Below, piece after piece: positions 25,868-35,035 of a stretch of DNA of 64,000 nucleotides. Source of the DNA: Marinobacterium iners DSM 11526 (GTDB taxonomy: Bacteria; Pseudomonadota; Gammaproteobacteria; Pseudomonadales; Balneatricaceae); NCBI RefSeq assembly GCF_900107855.1, contig NZ_FNRJ01000003.1, positions 1 to 64,000 of the forward strand, written 5' to 3'. The translations under genes were made by a program, and so were the position numbers. The notes under the pieces are model-generated. The model was not told the DNA's origin and made no database searches. It saw only the letters and a program-made list of their open reading frames with translations. Every line of letters begins with the position of its first letter. Position 1 is the stretch's first letter.

Positions 25868-27028
25868 ATGAACGCGCCTGTACTGCACAGTCCCGTCCGT
25901 TCTGCCATGTCATCGGCACGCGATCCTGAAACGGCATCTCGGGAGTTGGCCACGGCACTTGATCATCCTGAACTTGGTTTCGTTCTTTTTTTCTGCTCGG
26001 CAGAGTATGACCTGAATGCACTTGCGCACAGTCTCAATGATGCCTTTGGCGAGGTTCAGCTGGCAGGCTGTACCACTGCAGGTGAGTTGACACCGCGTGG
26101 CTACGATCAGGGAACAATCACCGCCATCGGCTTTGATCGTCATCTTTTTGCCGTTGAAGTCGGGCTGATAGAAGAGCTGGAAAAGTTCAGTCTGACCGAT
26201 GCCCAGTCTGAGGTGGAACGGCTGATCGGGCGCTGTCGTGAGCGTCAGGTTGCGCCGATCAAGGGACATACCTTTGCCCTGACGCTGCTGGATGGGCTAT
26301 CCAGTCAGGAGGAACTGGTGTTGCTGACATTGGATTCAGCACTGGGCAGCATCCCCAATTTTGGTGGCTCGGCGGGTGATGATATTCATCTGACCGGTAC
26401 CCATGTATTTGCCGGTGGCGAGTTCCGGACCCGTGCAGCGGTGGTTGTGATGATCAATACGCCGTTGGACTTTGAGGTCTTCAGTACGCACCACATGCAT
26501 AGTCTGGAACAGAAGCTGATCGTAACCCGTGCAGATGCCGCCAGTCGTACCGTATACGAGCTGAATGCCGAGCCGGCTGCGCTGGAATATGCCCGCCTGC
26601 TGGGACTGAACCCCGAACAACTCGATTTCAAGACTTTTGCACTCAATCCTCTGGCTGTGCGCATCGGGCAGGAGTATTACGTGCGCTCCATTCAAAAGGT
26701 CAATCCTGACCTGAGTCTGACCTTCTATTGCGCCGTCGAGAACGGCATCGTTTTGACCGCCATGCAGCCTGGCGAAATGCTGCAGGACCTTTCTCTCCGC
26801 CTTGAACAGATTGAAAGCACTTTGGGTGAACCGTTGATTACTATCGGCTGTGACTGCTTTCTGCGCCGGCTGGAAGCGGAGTATACCGGGCAGGCACAGA
26901 AGACATCCGAACTGCTGACCCGGCATCAGGTAATCGGCTTTAACACCTATGGTGAGCAGTTTGATGGTATGCATATCAATCAGACCTTTACCGGGGTCGT
27001 GATCGGCAGGGCGCAGCATGGCTACTGA
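25868..27028 (+). CDS. FIST-domain sensor protein
   Basis: The 386-residue cytoplasmic protein has an N-terminal FIST domain (about residues 20-220; FCSAEYDLNALAHSL, LAGCTTAGELTPRGYDQGTITAIGF, NFGGSAGDD) and a FIST_C domain (about 225-365; FKTFALNPLAVRI, CDCFLRRLE, VIGFNTYGEQFDGMHINQTFTGVVIG). FIST proteins are predicted small-molecule sensors, often paired with kinases. The gene overlaps the hybrid kinase by 11 bases, strongly implying that the two proteins form one signalling unit for the alcohol-oxidation regulon. No enzymatic motif is seen. Confidence 0.9.
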   Translation: MNAPVLHSPVRSAMSSARDPETASRELATALDHPELGFVLFFCSAEYDLNALAHSLNDAFGEVQLAGCTTAGELTPRGYDQGTITAIGFDRHLFAVEVGLIEELEKFSLTDAQSEVERLIGRCRERQVAPIKGHTFALTLLDGLSSQEELVLLTLDSALGSIPNFGGSAGDDIHLTGTHVFAGGEFRTRAAVVVMINTPLDFEVFSTHHMHSLEQKLIVTRADAASRTVYELNAEPAALEYARLLGLNPEQLDFKTFALNPLAVRIGQEYYVRSIQKVNPDLSLTFYCAVENGIVLTAMQPGEMLQDLSLRLEQIESTLGEPLITIGCDCFLRRLEAEYTGQAQKTSELLTRHQVIGFNTYGEQFDGMHINQTFTGVVIGRAQHGY

Positions 27029-29618
27029 TATCGAAAAGGCACAGCTGGAAGCGCGTATCGCAGAGCTTGAGCAAGACAATGCCAAGCTGCGTCGCATGAA
27101 ACAGGCGTTGATCGAACGGGTCGAGTCCAGCAGCACAGTACGTACGGCGCCGTATGCCGCGTTTGAGCATTCGGTAGTGCTGGCCGAGCAGGTGCGTGAG
27201 CGCACCGAAGCATTGAATGCGGCATTGGCAGAACTCAAACACAGTAACATGGCGCTGAAGCAGGCCAATCAGGAGGCAGCCACGGCGCACCAGCGACTGA
27301 TTGACGCCATCGAAAGCATCTCGGACGCCTTTGTACTGTTTGATGCCGAACGGCGTATCGTGCTGTTCAACAGCCGCTTTCGTGACTATTGGCAGGGCAC
27401 GCAAACTCGTATTGAGCGGGGCATCACCATCCATGATGTGCGCCGTCTTGCGCTGGAGTGTGGCGTAATTGCCGAAGAGCATGTTGGTCAGGGGGATGAG
27501 GCGACCGTATATCATCTTTCTGATGGCCGCTGGGTGCAGATGAACGAGCGTCATACCAATGATGGCGGTCTTGTGATCCTGTACACCGATATTACCGACC
27601 TGAAGGCGAGTGAGACCGCTCGGCGTGAGCAGGCGCTGGCACAAAAAAGCCGGTTGCTGCAGCGTACCGTTGATAATCTGTCCCAGGGGGTAGCGCTGGT
27701 TAACCCGGAGGGCGAGCTGGAAGTCTGGAATGACCGATTTGCCGAACTGACCGGACTCAGCCCGGTCAGCAGCGTCCCGTTTGAGTCTTTGATGGGTGCC
27801 AGTGAAGTGCAGCTGCTGACACCCGACACGCTCAGTGTACACGGTCGGCCACTGTTGGAAACCGAGCAGCACCTTGCGGATGGTCGAGTACTGGAAATTC
27901 GTACCCACCCAATGCCATCCGGTGGCTTTGTAAATACCTACACGGATATAACCGAACGCCATCGTTATGCTGAAACCCTGCGCGAAAACGAGAACTGGCT
28001 GCGTCTGATTACCGACCATGTGCCGGCGCTGATCGCCTATGTGGGCGGTGAAGGACATTTCCAGTTCACCAACCAGGTTTATGATGATTGGTATGGCTGG
28101 CCTCGGGGAAGTCTGATCGGGCAGAGCATTCGTCAGGTACACGGTGAGCAGCAGTATGCTCGGCTGGAGCCGTATATCCGCCAGACCATGAGCGGGCAGA
28201 ATGCCACCTTCGAAATTGATGAACAGAATGCGGCAGGTGAAAACCGGCACATGCTCAAATCCTATGTAGCCAATATTGATGCTGCGGGCAACACGGTTGG
28301 TTTCTTTGTGCTGATCCGTGATATCACTGAACGCAAACGAACCGCGCTTGCGCTGCAGCAAGCCTATCAGAACCTTGAGCAGCGCGTACGCGAACGTACC
28401 TCAGAGCTGACTGGGGTTAACCTGCAGCTGCGACAGGAGATCGAGGAGCGTATGTCGATCGAGGCGCGGTTGCTGGAGGCCAAGCAGGACGCCGAACAGG
28501 CTAACCTGTCCAAAACCAAGTTTCTTGCGGCGGTCAGTCACGATCTGCTGCAGCCGCTCAATGCAGCACGCCTGTTTACCGGTGCCTTGCTGGAACAACC
28601 CATGCCGGAGCGCATTCGCAGCCTGATCAGCTCTGTCAGCAACTCCCTGCAGGATGTGGAAACCCTGTTGGGTACGCTGGTTGATATTTCCCGCCTGGAC
28701 GCGGGTGTCATCAAACCTGATGTATCCGCATTCAGGCTCAATGAGTTACTGGATACATTGGCAGCGGAATACCACCAGATGGCCGCTGCCGAAGGGCTGT
28801 CATTCCGTTTTGCGGGCAGTGACCGGGTCGTACTCAGTGACGCAACACTGTTGGCCCGTATTCTGCGCAACTTTTTGACCAACGCACTGCGCTATACCGA
28901 TAAGGGCGGGAAAATCCTGTTGGGTTGCCGTCGCAGAGGAGAGCGGGTGTTGATTGAGGTCTGGGATACCGGTTCTGGCATTCCCGAGGACAAGCTGACG
29001 GAAATATTCCAGGAATTTCGTCGTATCCGTAACGGCAATCAGCATCAGGACAAAGGGCTGGGGCTGGGCCTTGCCATTGTCGACAAGATCGGCCGTATGC
29101 TGGATCACCCGATCAGGGTGAGATCAGTCGAGGGCAGGGGCTCGGTGTTTTCGGTAGAAGTGCCGGCAGGTCGGTTGTTGCCACAATCCTTCCAGGCGCC
29201 GTTTTCGGACCCGAGCATTCATGCCCGGCTGGAGGGAGCGCGCATCTGGATGATCGACAACGATCCCGCCATCTGTGCCGGCATGGCCACGCTGCTGACA
29301 GGTTGGGGCTGTGAAGTGGTGACGGCGCTGGGGCTGGACGATCTGCAGCAGCAGGTATCCATTGGCAGCGCCGGGCTGGACATTCTGATTGCTGATTACC
29401 ATCTGGATGACGGCGCGACCGGTGATGAGCTGGTACGTGAGGTGCTGAGTCTGCGGGCGGACCAGCCGCCGGTATTGATGATCACGGCCAACTACAGCAA
29501 CGAGCTGAAACAGGAAGTGAAGGCTCAGGGGTATCTGCTGATGAACAAGCCGGTCAAGCCGCTGAAGCTTAAGGCTACACTGGCCCACTTGCTGCAACGC
29601 CGGCAACAGCCGGCGTAA
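27018..29618 (+). CDS. Soluble multi-PAS hybrid histidine kinase (ErcS'-like)
   Basis: The 866-residue kinase begins with a long coiled coil (residues 1-95), followed by three PAS-like domains (about 95-195, 215-310 and 330-440), a second coiled coil, a phosphoacceptor helix with SHDLLQPLNAARL, an ATPase domain (NALRYTDKGGK, DTGSGIP, GLGLGLAIVDK) and a C-terminal receiver domain (about 740-860; LIADYHLDDG, MNKPVKPLK). No membrane segment is present, so the ligand is cytoplasmic and may be presented by the coupled FIST protein. The kinase core is a paralogue of that at 8094. The response regulator at 29635 converges on it and is the likely target. Confidence 0.88.
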   Translation: MATDIEKAQLEARIAELEQDNAKLRRMKQALIERVESSSTVRTAPYAAFEHSVVLAEQVRERTEALNAALAELKHSNMALKQANQEAATAHQRLIDAIESISDAFVLFDAERRIVLFNSRFRDYWQGTQTRIERGITIHDVRRLALECGVIAEEHVGQGDEATVYHLSDGRWVQMNERHTNDGGLVILYTDITDLKASETARREQALAQKSRLLQRTVDNLSQGVALVNPEGELEVWNDRFAELTGLSPVSSVPFESLMGASEVQLLTPDTLSVHGRPLLETEQHLADGRVLEIRTHPMPSGGFVNTYTDITERHRYAETLRENENWLRLITDHVPALIAYVGGEGHFQFTNQVYDDWYGWPRGSLIGQSIRQVHGEQQYARLEPYIRQTMSGQNATFEIDEQNAAGENRHMLKSYVANIDAAGNTVGFFVLIRDITERKRTALALQQAYQNLEQRVRERTSELTGVNLQLRQEIEERMSIEARLLEAKQDAEQANLSKTKFLAAVSHDLLQPLNAARLFTGALLEQPMPERIRSLISSVSNSLQDVETLLGTLVDISRLDAGVIKPDVSAFRLNELLDTLAAEYHQMAAAEGLSFRFAGSDRVVLSDATLLARILRNFLTNALRYTDKGGKILLGCRRRGERVLIEVWDTGSGIPEDKLTEIFQEFRRIRNGNQHQDKGLGLGLAIVDKIGRMLDHPIRVRSVEGRGSVFSVEVPAGRLLPQSFQAPFSDPSIHARLEGARIWMIDNDPAICAGMATLLTGWGCEVVTALGLDDLQQQVSIGSAGLDILIADYHLDDGATGDELVREVLSLRADQPPVLMITANYSNELKQEVKAQGYLLMNKPVKPLKLKATLAHLLQRRQQPA

Positions 29619-29634
29619 GCAGAGAGTAGATGCT

Positions 29635-30306
29635 TCAGCGCCGCAGATACTGGGCGAAATCGATATCGCTGGCCGAGAGGATCGCCTGAACTCGGTTATG
29701 TACACCGAGTTTGCGCAGAATGGCCGAAACGTGGGCCTTGACGGTCGTTTCGGCAATATGGAGGTTGTAGGCGATCTGCTTATTGGACTCCCCCTTGGCC
29801 ATCCGTTCCAGCACAAGCAGCTGACGACGAGTCAAAGAAGAGAGGAGTTCCGGTGCAATCTGGGGGTTGTCGTTGCCGCGTCGGTTGCGGCGTCCTTCCT
29901 GTCCGCTTTGGCGGATAATGTCAGATGGCAGGTAGACGTTTCCGTCCAGGATCTGCTGCAGGGCTTCGGTCATCTGGTTGCGCGGTGATGATTTTGAGAT
30001 GAAGCCAACGGCACCGCAGGTGATCGCCTGCAGCACGATCTGTTTGTCATCCTCGGCTGAAACAATCACCACGGGTACGGTGGGTGCCTCGTTGCGCAGT
30101 GAAATGAGCCCGTTGAGACCATTCATTCCGGGCATGTTGAGATCCAGCAACACCAGGTCCAGATCATCGTGTTCCTGCGCCAGGGCAAGGGCGGTCTCAA
30201 GGTTTTCGGTTTCCAGTGTTTCGGTATCAGGGAAACCTGATTCGATCACATTGGTGATCGCCTCTCGGAACAGTGGGTGGTCATCAGCGATAAGAATCTT
30301 GTACAC
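29635..30306 (-). CDS. erbR: LuxR-family response regulator (ErbR/AgmR-like)
   Basis: The 223-residue regulator has a receiver domain ([11 protein letters not shown], phospho-aspartate in [13 protein letters not shown], lysine in FISKSSP), a basic linker with RRNRRGND, and a C-terminal LuxR helix-turn-helix ([39 protein letters not shown]). It resembles ErbR/AgmR, the response regulator needed for quinoprotein ethanol oxidation in Pseudomonas, and probably binds the TACTACC-type sites. It is convergent with the FIST kinase and separated by 16 bases. No transmembrane kinase is adjacent, consistent with activation by soluble hybrid kinases. Confidence 0.86.
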   Translation of the reverse strand: MYKILIADDHPLFREAITNVIESGFPDTETLETENLETALALAQEHDDLDLVLLDLNMPGMNGLNGLISLRNEAPTVPVVIVSAEDDKQIVLQAITCGAVGFISKSSPRNQMTEALQQILDGNVYLPSDIIRQSGQEGRRNRRGNDNPQIAPELLSSLTRRQLLVLERMAKGESNKQIAYNLHIAETTVKAHVSAILRKLGVHNRVQAILSASDIDFAQYLRR

Positions 30307-30367
30307 GGGTATGTTCCCCTTTTATCTTTATTATTAAGAACTTCAGAGACCTTCCGTGTCAAACTTT

Positions 30368-30937
30368 TCAATAGTCGGCCGGTAATGGCACGGGGGTTCC
30401 GGTGACCAGATCGAGTTCGGCTTCGCGCCAGCCGTCAGTCCCTTCTGCATACCAGTACAGATTTTGGTAACCCCAGCCGTGGGCGCGTTTGACAGCATTC
30501 CATGACATCCAGCAGTCAGCCGTGCAGTACAGTATGACCGGTCTCAATGGATCGCCACCGGTTGCCTGCTCCAGTTGAGTGCTGAAGTACCGCTCCAGTC
30601 GTTCACCGGGTTCGCCCAGTCCTACGTTGGGCAGCCATATACTGCTGGGCAGGTGCAGTCGGGGTTTGGTAATCAGAAAAATACCGTCCTGCCATCCTAC
30701 CGGCTGTACATCGACCAGTACCGGCTTTTTCGGTTGCTCCAGCAAACTGCGAACACCCGCGGTATCGACTCGAGTGCCACCCTCTACCGGTATCGCAGGC
30801 GGGCTGCGATAGTGGGCGATGCGATAGCCGTCCCAGGAAAAATAGAGCCGGTCGTCAGGGTCTATCTCGGCCGCGGCGGTCGCAGTGAGCCCGGCAAGCA
30901 GGGCCGTTATGACTGATAGTCTTGCAAGCAGATGCAT
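30368..30937 (-). CDS. Periplasmic CXXCW-motif, rhodanese-like protein of the PQQ cluster
   Basis: The 189-residue protein has a signal peptide (cleavage probably after AAA, near residue 23) and a rhodanese-like fold. The family-defining motif CTADCW occurs near residue 145, followed by MSWNAVKRAHGWGYQNLYWYAEGTDGW. It matches the PQQ-dependent catabolism-associated CXXCW family. The paired cysteines could act in thiol exchange, perhaps with the SoxYZ-like carrier, but this is inference. A TACTAC-type site lies 74-87 bases upstream. Confidence 0.86.
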   Translation of the reverse strand: MHLLARLSVITALLAGLTATAAAEIDPDDRLYFSWDGYRIAHYRSPPAIPVEGGTRVDTAGVRSLLEQPKKPVLVDVQPVGWQDGIFLITKPRLHLPSSIWLPNVGLGEPGERLERYFSTQLEQATGGDPLRPVILYCTADCWMSWNAVKRAHGWGYQNLYWYAEGTDGWREAELDLVTGTPVPLPADY

Positions 30938-31010
30938 GGTGTAACTCCGTTACGACTATTAGACTCCTGCTGCCGGGTACTATGAATTCGACCTTGGGGG
31001 CGCCAAACCG

Positions 31011-31024
31011 GTACTTAAGTAGTA
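31011..31024. promoter_or_regulatory. TACTAC-type site upstream of the CXXCW gene
   Basis: GTACTTAAGTAGTA; on the minus strand, in the direction of the CXXCW gene, TACTACTTAAGTAC. It is the most symmetric copy of the cluster motif and lies between the CXXCW (minus) and PilZ (plus) genes. Confidence 0.58.
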
Positions 31025-31121
31025 AAAAACCGTTTGTATCACAAGGTTGATCTGACCCTGAACATTGTTACGGCCACATGGCGGCACTATCATACCTGCA
31101 TCCAACTGACAGAGAAGCAAG

Positions 31122-31469
31122 ATGTTTCAGGAAAGACGCATATCTCCCCGCGTGCACTGTAGCCTGCCGGCAGAAATTGAAACCTCGGCAGGGGAGATGA
31201 TCGATGTGAATCTGGTAAACATCAGCCGCAGTGGTTTCCATGTTGAGGGTGGTGAGGTGCTGGCCGGGTTACAACCGCCACAGGGATTGGGGGCCACCGA
31301 GGTCTGGCTGCATTTCGGGCTTGGGCAGGGTCCGTTGCATTGCCACTGCCGTATTGTGTACAAGCGGCGCAATTCTCATGACAGCATCGGTTTGGGTCTG
31401 CACATTGTGTCGACAGACCCTGACTCACTCACGCTGATCGACCGTTTTGTGCTCGACCGTCTCAGTTGA
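31122..31469 (+). CDS. PilZ-domain protein, probable c-di-GMP receptor
   Basis: The 115-residue protein is a single PilZ domain. Both c-di-GMP contact motifs are present: RRISPR (RxxxR) at residues 5-10 and NISRSG (N/DxSxxG) near residue 34, so ligand binding is likely, unlike in the PilZ protein at 61085. The effector partner is unknown. It is divergent from the CXXCW gene and its 3' end overlaps the convergent ABC exporter gene by 45 bases. Confidence 0.83.
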   Translation: MFQERRISPRVHCSLPAEIETSAGEMIDVNLVNISRSGFHVEGGEVLAGLQPPQGLGATEVWLHFGLGQGPLHCHCRIVYKRRNSHDSIGLGLHIVSTDPDSLTLIDRFVLDRLS

Positions 31470-33248
31470 ATACTGTTCAGCATCCTGCACCCGTGCTGCC
31501 TGCTGCTGCAGGCGGTACAGTCTTGCATAACGCCCTTGCTCGGCCCGCATCAGTGCTCGGTGTGAACCGGACTCAACAATCTCGCCATTGACCAGCAGCA
31601 GGATGTTGTCTGCCTCACGAATAGTGGAAAGGCGATGGGCAATCACAATAAGACTTACCTTACCATGCAGTTCGTGCAATGCTCGCTGCACCACCTGTTC
31701 TGTTTCGCTGTCGACGCTCGCCGTGGCCTCATCCAACAGCAGAACGCGCGGAGAACCTGCCAGTGCACGGGCGATGACCAGCTGCTGGCGCTGACCAGTC
31801 GAGAGTCGAGTCCCACGTTCCCCCAGCAATGTATGCATTCCCTGTGGCAGCTGTTGGATCATCGGCAACAGATAGGCCTGAGCGGCTGCCTGTTCGATGG
31901 CAACATCGCCAAGACCGCGCCCCATGTCGATATTGTCACGAATGCTGCCTGCAACGATGAATGGTTCCTGCGGAATCAGACCGATGCCATCACGCAGGGC
32001 AGCATTGCTCAGAGACTGCAGGGGCTGGTCGTCGATTCGAATCGTACCTCTGTCGGGAGCGTAGTAGCGCAGCAGCAGGCTCAGCAGCGTGCTCTTGCCG
32101 CTGCCGGTGGGGCCTGCAATGCCCAGAAACTGGCCAGGCGGAAGGTCAAAACTGATTCCACGCAGAACCGGCTTCTCCGGTTGATAACCAAAACCCAGCT
32201 GCTGCACTTGAATGTGCCCCTTGCTGACAGAACCCGTGCCGGGTTGACTGAGAGCGTTGTCTTCCGGTTCGTCCAGCAACTCCTGCACACGGCGTCCGGC
32301 AATCATCGCCTGCTGGTAAAGGTTGAAACGCTGAGTAATCTCTGCCAGTGGTTCGGTGAAACGTCCCAGCAGGTTGATGAAAGCGTACAGCACACCGATC
32401 TCCAGGGTTTGCTCGGCAGGTTGCAAACCAAACCCCCAGATCACGGCGACGAGCACCAGTACGCTCATCAGGTCGATGGCCGGCCGTAACAGGGCCGCAC
32501 TAATGCGAATGGTGCGCAGGCGTGACTGATAGTAAGGCTGGTTAAGCGTTTCAAACCGGTTGATAAACCGGCCCTGCTGCCCGGATGCCTGAATCACGCC
32601 CATGCCACTGATCGACTCGCTGACCAGTCCGTTGATCTCCGAGCGCAGCTGTCGCTGGCGTGATACGGCGGCACCGCTGGCGCGCTGGTAAAGCCAGATC
32701 AGTCCGACCACAGCGGGTATCATCAGCAGTGCAATCAGCATCAGGAACGTATCCAATACGGCCATTGCAATCAGGATGCCTACCAGAAGCACGGTGTTGG
32801 TCAGTACTACTGACAGGAACTGCACGTACAGATCCTTTATCGATTCGGTGTCATTGGTGATGCGGCTGACCACCTGACCTGTAATGGCATGGTCAAACCA
32901 TCCAAGCGGCAGACGCAAGGCACGTCTGAAAGCCCGTTCGCGGATATCCTGCACCGCCACCAGTGCCATGTCGGTAAATTTCATGGTCTGATGGAAGCGC
33001 AGCCAGGCGGCCAGTATCTGTACCAGCAGGTATCCAACCAGCAGCAGTCCAACCGGCTGCCACTGCAGGTTGCCGGGCATCAGGTAATCATCTATGTAAA
33101 CCTTGGCCAGCAGCGGGCCGGCCACATCAGCAGCAGTGGCCAGCACCAGTAAAATCAAAGCCTTGACCAGCAGCGGACGGTCACGGCGGATATAATCGAA
33201 CAGCAGGCTGAAGGCGCGTCTAGCCTGGCTGCGCTCAGTGGCTGACAT
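31425..33248 (-). CDS. ABC exporter half-transporter, MdlB type
   Basis: The 607-residue protein joins six membrane helices (residues about 25-320) to an ATPase domain with Walker A GPTGSGKST, signature LSTGQRQQ, Walker B VLLLDEAT and switch histidine in IAHRLST. The catalytic glutamate is present, so this half carries the competent Walker B. I start at ATG 33248; the open frame runs further up but inside the preceding gene. It overlaps the MdlA-type gene by 14 bases, so the two form a heterodimer. Substrates of this family are multidrug or metabolite compounds. There is no N-terminal C39 peptidase. Confidence 0.86.
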   Translation of the reverse strand: MSATERSQARRAFSLLFDYIRRDRPLLVKALILLVLATAADVAGPLLAKVYIDDYLMPGNLQWQPVGLLLVGYLLVQILAAWLRFHQTMKFTDMALVAVQDIRERAFRRALRLPLGWFDHAITGQVVSRITNDTESIKDLYVQFLSVVLTNTVLLVGILIAMAVLDTFLMLIALLMIPAVVGLIWLYQRASGAAVSRQRQLRSEINGLVSESISGMGVIQASGQQGRFINRFETLNQPYYQSRLRTIRISAALLRPAIDLMSVLVLVAVIWGFGLQPAEQTLEIGVLYAFINLLGRFTEPLAEITQRFNLYQQAMIAGRRVQELLDEPEDNALSQPGTGSVSKGHIQVQQLGFGYQPEKPVLRGISFDLPPGQFLGIAGPTGSGKSTLLSLLLRYYAPDRGTIRIDDQPLQSLSNAALRDGIGLIPQEPFIVAGSIRDNIDMGRGLGDVAIEQAAAQAYLLPMIQQLPQGMHTLLGERGTRLSTGQRQQLVIARALAGSPRVLLLDEATASVDSETEQVVQRALHELHGKVSLIVIAHRLSTIREADNILLLVNGEIVESGSHRALMRAEQGRYARLYRLQQQAARVQDAEQYSTETVEHKTVDQRE

Positions 33249-34974
33249 CGGTTTCTTCCTCCATCTGCTGGTAGGTCCACATGCGACTGTACCAGCCGTC
33301 AGTGGCAAGAAGCTGCTCATGAGTCCCGGTCTCGTCGGGGTGGCCGTGTTGCAATACCAGAATGCTGTCACAGTCTCGCAGCGCACTCAGGCGATGGCTG
33401 ATCACAATCAGGCTGCGCCGCACACTGGCCTGTTGCAGGCGCTGCAGAATGCGTTTCTCGGTATCAAGGTCAACCGCTGAAAGGGAGTCATCCAGCACCA
33501 GCACAGGGGCCGGGGCCAGCAGCGCGCGCGCCAGAGCAACACGCTGGCGCTGGCCTCCGGACAGGGTAACGCCACGTTCGCCGACCGGTGTGTCATAGCC
33601 CTTTGGCAAACGTTCGATATCTTCATCGACGGATGCCAGCCATGCTGCGTGGCGTATCGCTTCAGGGTTTGCATCCGGCTGGCTCAAGGCAATGTTTTCC
33701 GCCACCGTCAGGCTGAACAGGAAAGGGTCCTGCGGCACCCATGCGAAGCAGCTGCGCAGGGCCTGCAACGGGTAATCCGCAACGGCATAGTCGCCCAGTC
33801 GCAGATGCTGTGGGCTATCGGCCTCACGGTAGCGCATCAGTAACTGGATTAAGGTGCTTTTGCCAGCACCGGTAGGGCCGGCGATGCCAAGGCGGCTGCC
33901 CGGCGGCAGATCAAAACTTACGTCCTGCAATGCAGGCGTTTCACTGCCGGGGTAGGTGAAGCTGAGTGCCTCGGCTGTCAGGGATGTTTCACTGACCGGC
34001 TGCTGCCCCTGGTCCTTGATGGAGTCGGGCGTTTGCAAGGTCGCGTCGACCCGTTTCCAGGCGGCACTGCCACGTTCGATGATATTGAGCAGCCAGCCGA
34101 ACGCCCACATGGGCCAAATCAGCTGACCCAAGTAGAGGGTGAAACCGGTCAGTTCACCGATGCTGAGCTGCTCGGTGCTGATCAACCAGCTGCCACCGGC
34201 GAGAGTGAGAAGCAGAGAGGCGCTCATGCACAGAAAGATCAGTGGGTCGAACAGGGCCTCGCTGCGGGCTACATCATAGTTGGCCTTCGCGGCGCGATGG
34301 GTGATGGCGGCGTAATCATCGAACTCCTGCTGCTCGCGTCCAAGTGCTCGAATCATGCGAATGCCAGAGAGTGCTTCCTGGGTTCGGTCATTCAGTGCGG
34401 AGAACTGTTCCAGTGCTTCATTGAACTGGTGGTGGATACGGTTGGACAGGCGATGGAAACCAAATGCCATAACGGGGAAGGGCAATAATGCGATCAGGGT
34501 CAGGCGCCAGTCGATCACGGCTGCCATCATGATCATCACCAGCACAAAGGTCAGCAGGCCATCAAATCCTGACAGGATCCCTTCGCCTGCTGCCATCTCA
34601 ATCGCATCTATATCGTTGGTGGCCCGTGCCATCAGGTCGCCGGTATTGTGTTCGGCATAAAAGGCGTCCCCCTGTCGGGTCAACCGTTGATAAAAACGGC
34701 TGCGCAGCAGGTTACCCAGCCGATAGGCGGTTCCGAACAGTATTTGACGCCAGGTGAAGCGCAGTACGTAGATCGCCAGGGCGCAGCCAAGCAGCAGCCA
34801 GAGGATGCGGCTGTGGCTCTGGTTGTCACCGGCCGTGAGATGGTCAACGCTTTGCCCTACCAGCCAGGGAATGCTGAGATTGAGCATGGCAACCAGTGAC
34901 AGCAGTAACAGAGCTACCGAATAGGTGCGCCAGTGTTCGCGAAAGAACCAGCTCAATTGTTGAAACAGTTGCAT
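33235..34974 (-). CDS. ABC exporter half-transporter, MdlA type
   Basis: The 579-residue protein has six membrane helices followed by an ATPase domain with Walker A GPTGAGKST, signature LSGGQRQRVALARALL and Walker B VLVLDDSLSAVD. The residue after the Walker B aspartate is Asp rather than the catalytic Glu, the typical degenerate half of heterodimeric exporters such as MdlA or TmrA-like proteins. With the overlapping MdlB-type gene it should form an asymmetric exporter. No C39 peptidase domain is present, so it is not a classical double-glycine peptide exporter. Confidence 0.87.
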   Translation of the reverse strand: MQLFQQLSWFFREHWRTYSVALLLLSLVAMLNLSIPWLVGQSVDHLTAGDNQSHSRILWLLLGCALAIYVLRFTWRQILFGTAYRLGNLLRSRFYQRLTRQGDAFYAEHNTGDLMARATNDIDAIEMAAGEGILSGFDGLLTFVLVMIMMAAVIDWRLTLIALLPFPVMAFGFHRLSNRIHHQFNEALEQFSALNDRTQEALSGIRMIRALGREQQEFDDYAAITHRAAKANYDVARSEALFDPLIFLCMSASLLLTLAGGSWLISTEQLSIGELTGFTLYLGQLIWPMWAFGWLLNIIERGSAAWKRVDATLQTPDSIKDQGQQPVSETSLTAEALSFTYPGSETPALQDVSFDLPPGSRLGIAGPTGAGKSTLIQLLMRYREADSPQHLRLGDYAVADYPLQALRSCFAWVPQDPFLFSLTVAENIALSQPDANPEAIRHAAWLASVDEDIERLPKGYDTPVGERGVTLSGGQRQRVALARALLAPAPVLVLDDSLSAVDLDTEKRILQRLQQASVRRSLIVISHRLSALRDCDSILVLQHGHPDETGTHEQLLATDGWYSRMWTYQQMEEETDVSH

Positions 34975-35035
34975 GGCATCCTGTCGAATTTCAAAGTGAT
35001 ATGATGGACGGCGGTTTCATTCAGGAGAATACCGC

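Noticed and set aside
26988-28361. A 457-codon minus-strand frame antisense to the FIST kinase
   Set aside because: It overlaps PAS and coiled-coil coding sequence of a clear kinase gene and shows no recognisable motif or ribosome-binding site.
31425-34974. The MdlA/MdlB-type exporter as the microcin exporter
   Set aside because: Neither half has an N-terminal C39 peptidase domain, no HlyD-type partner is present, and it lies 14 kb away in another operon.
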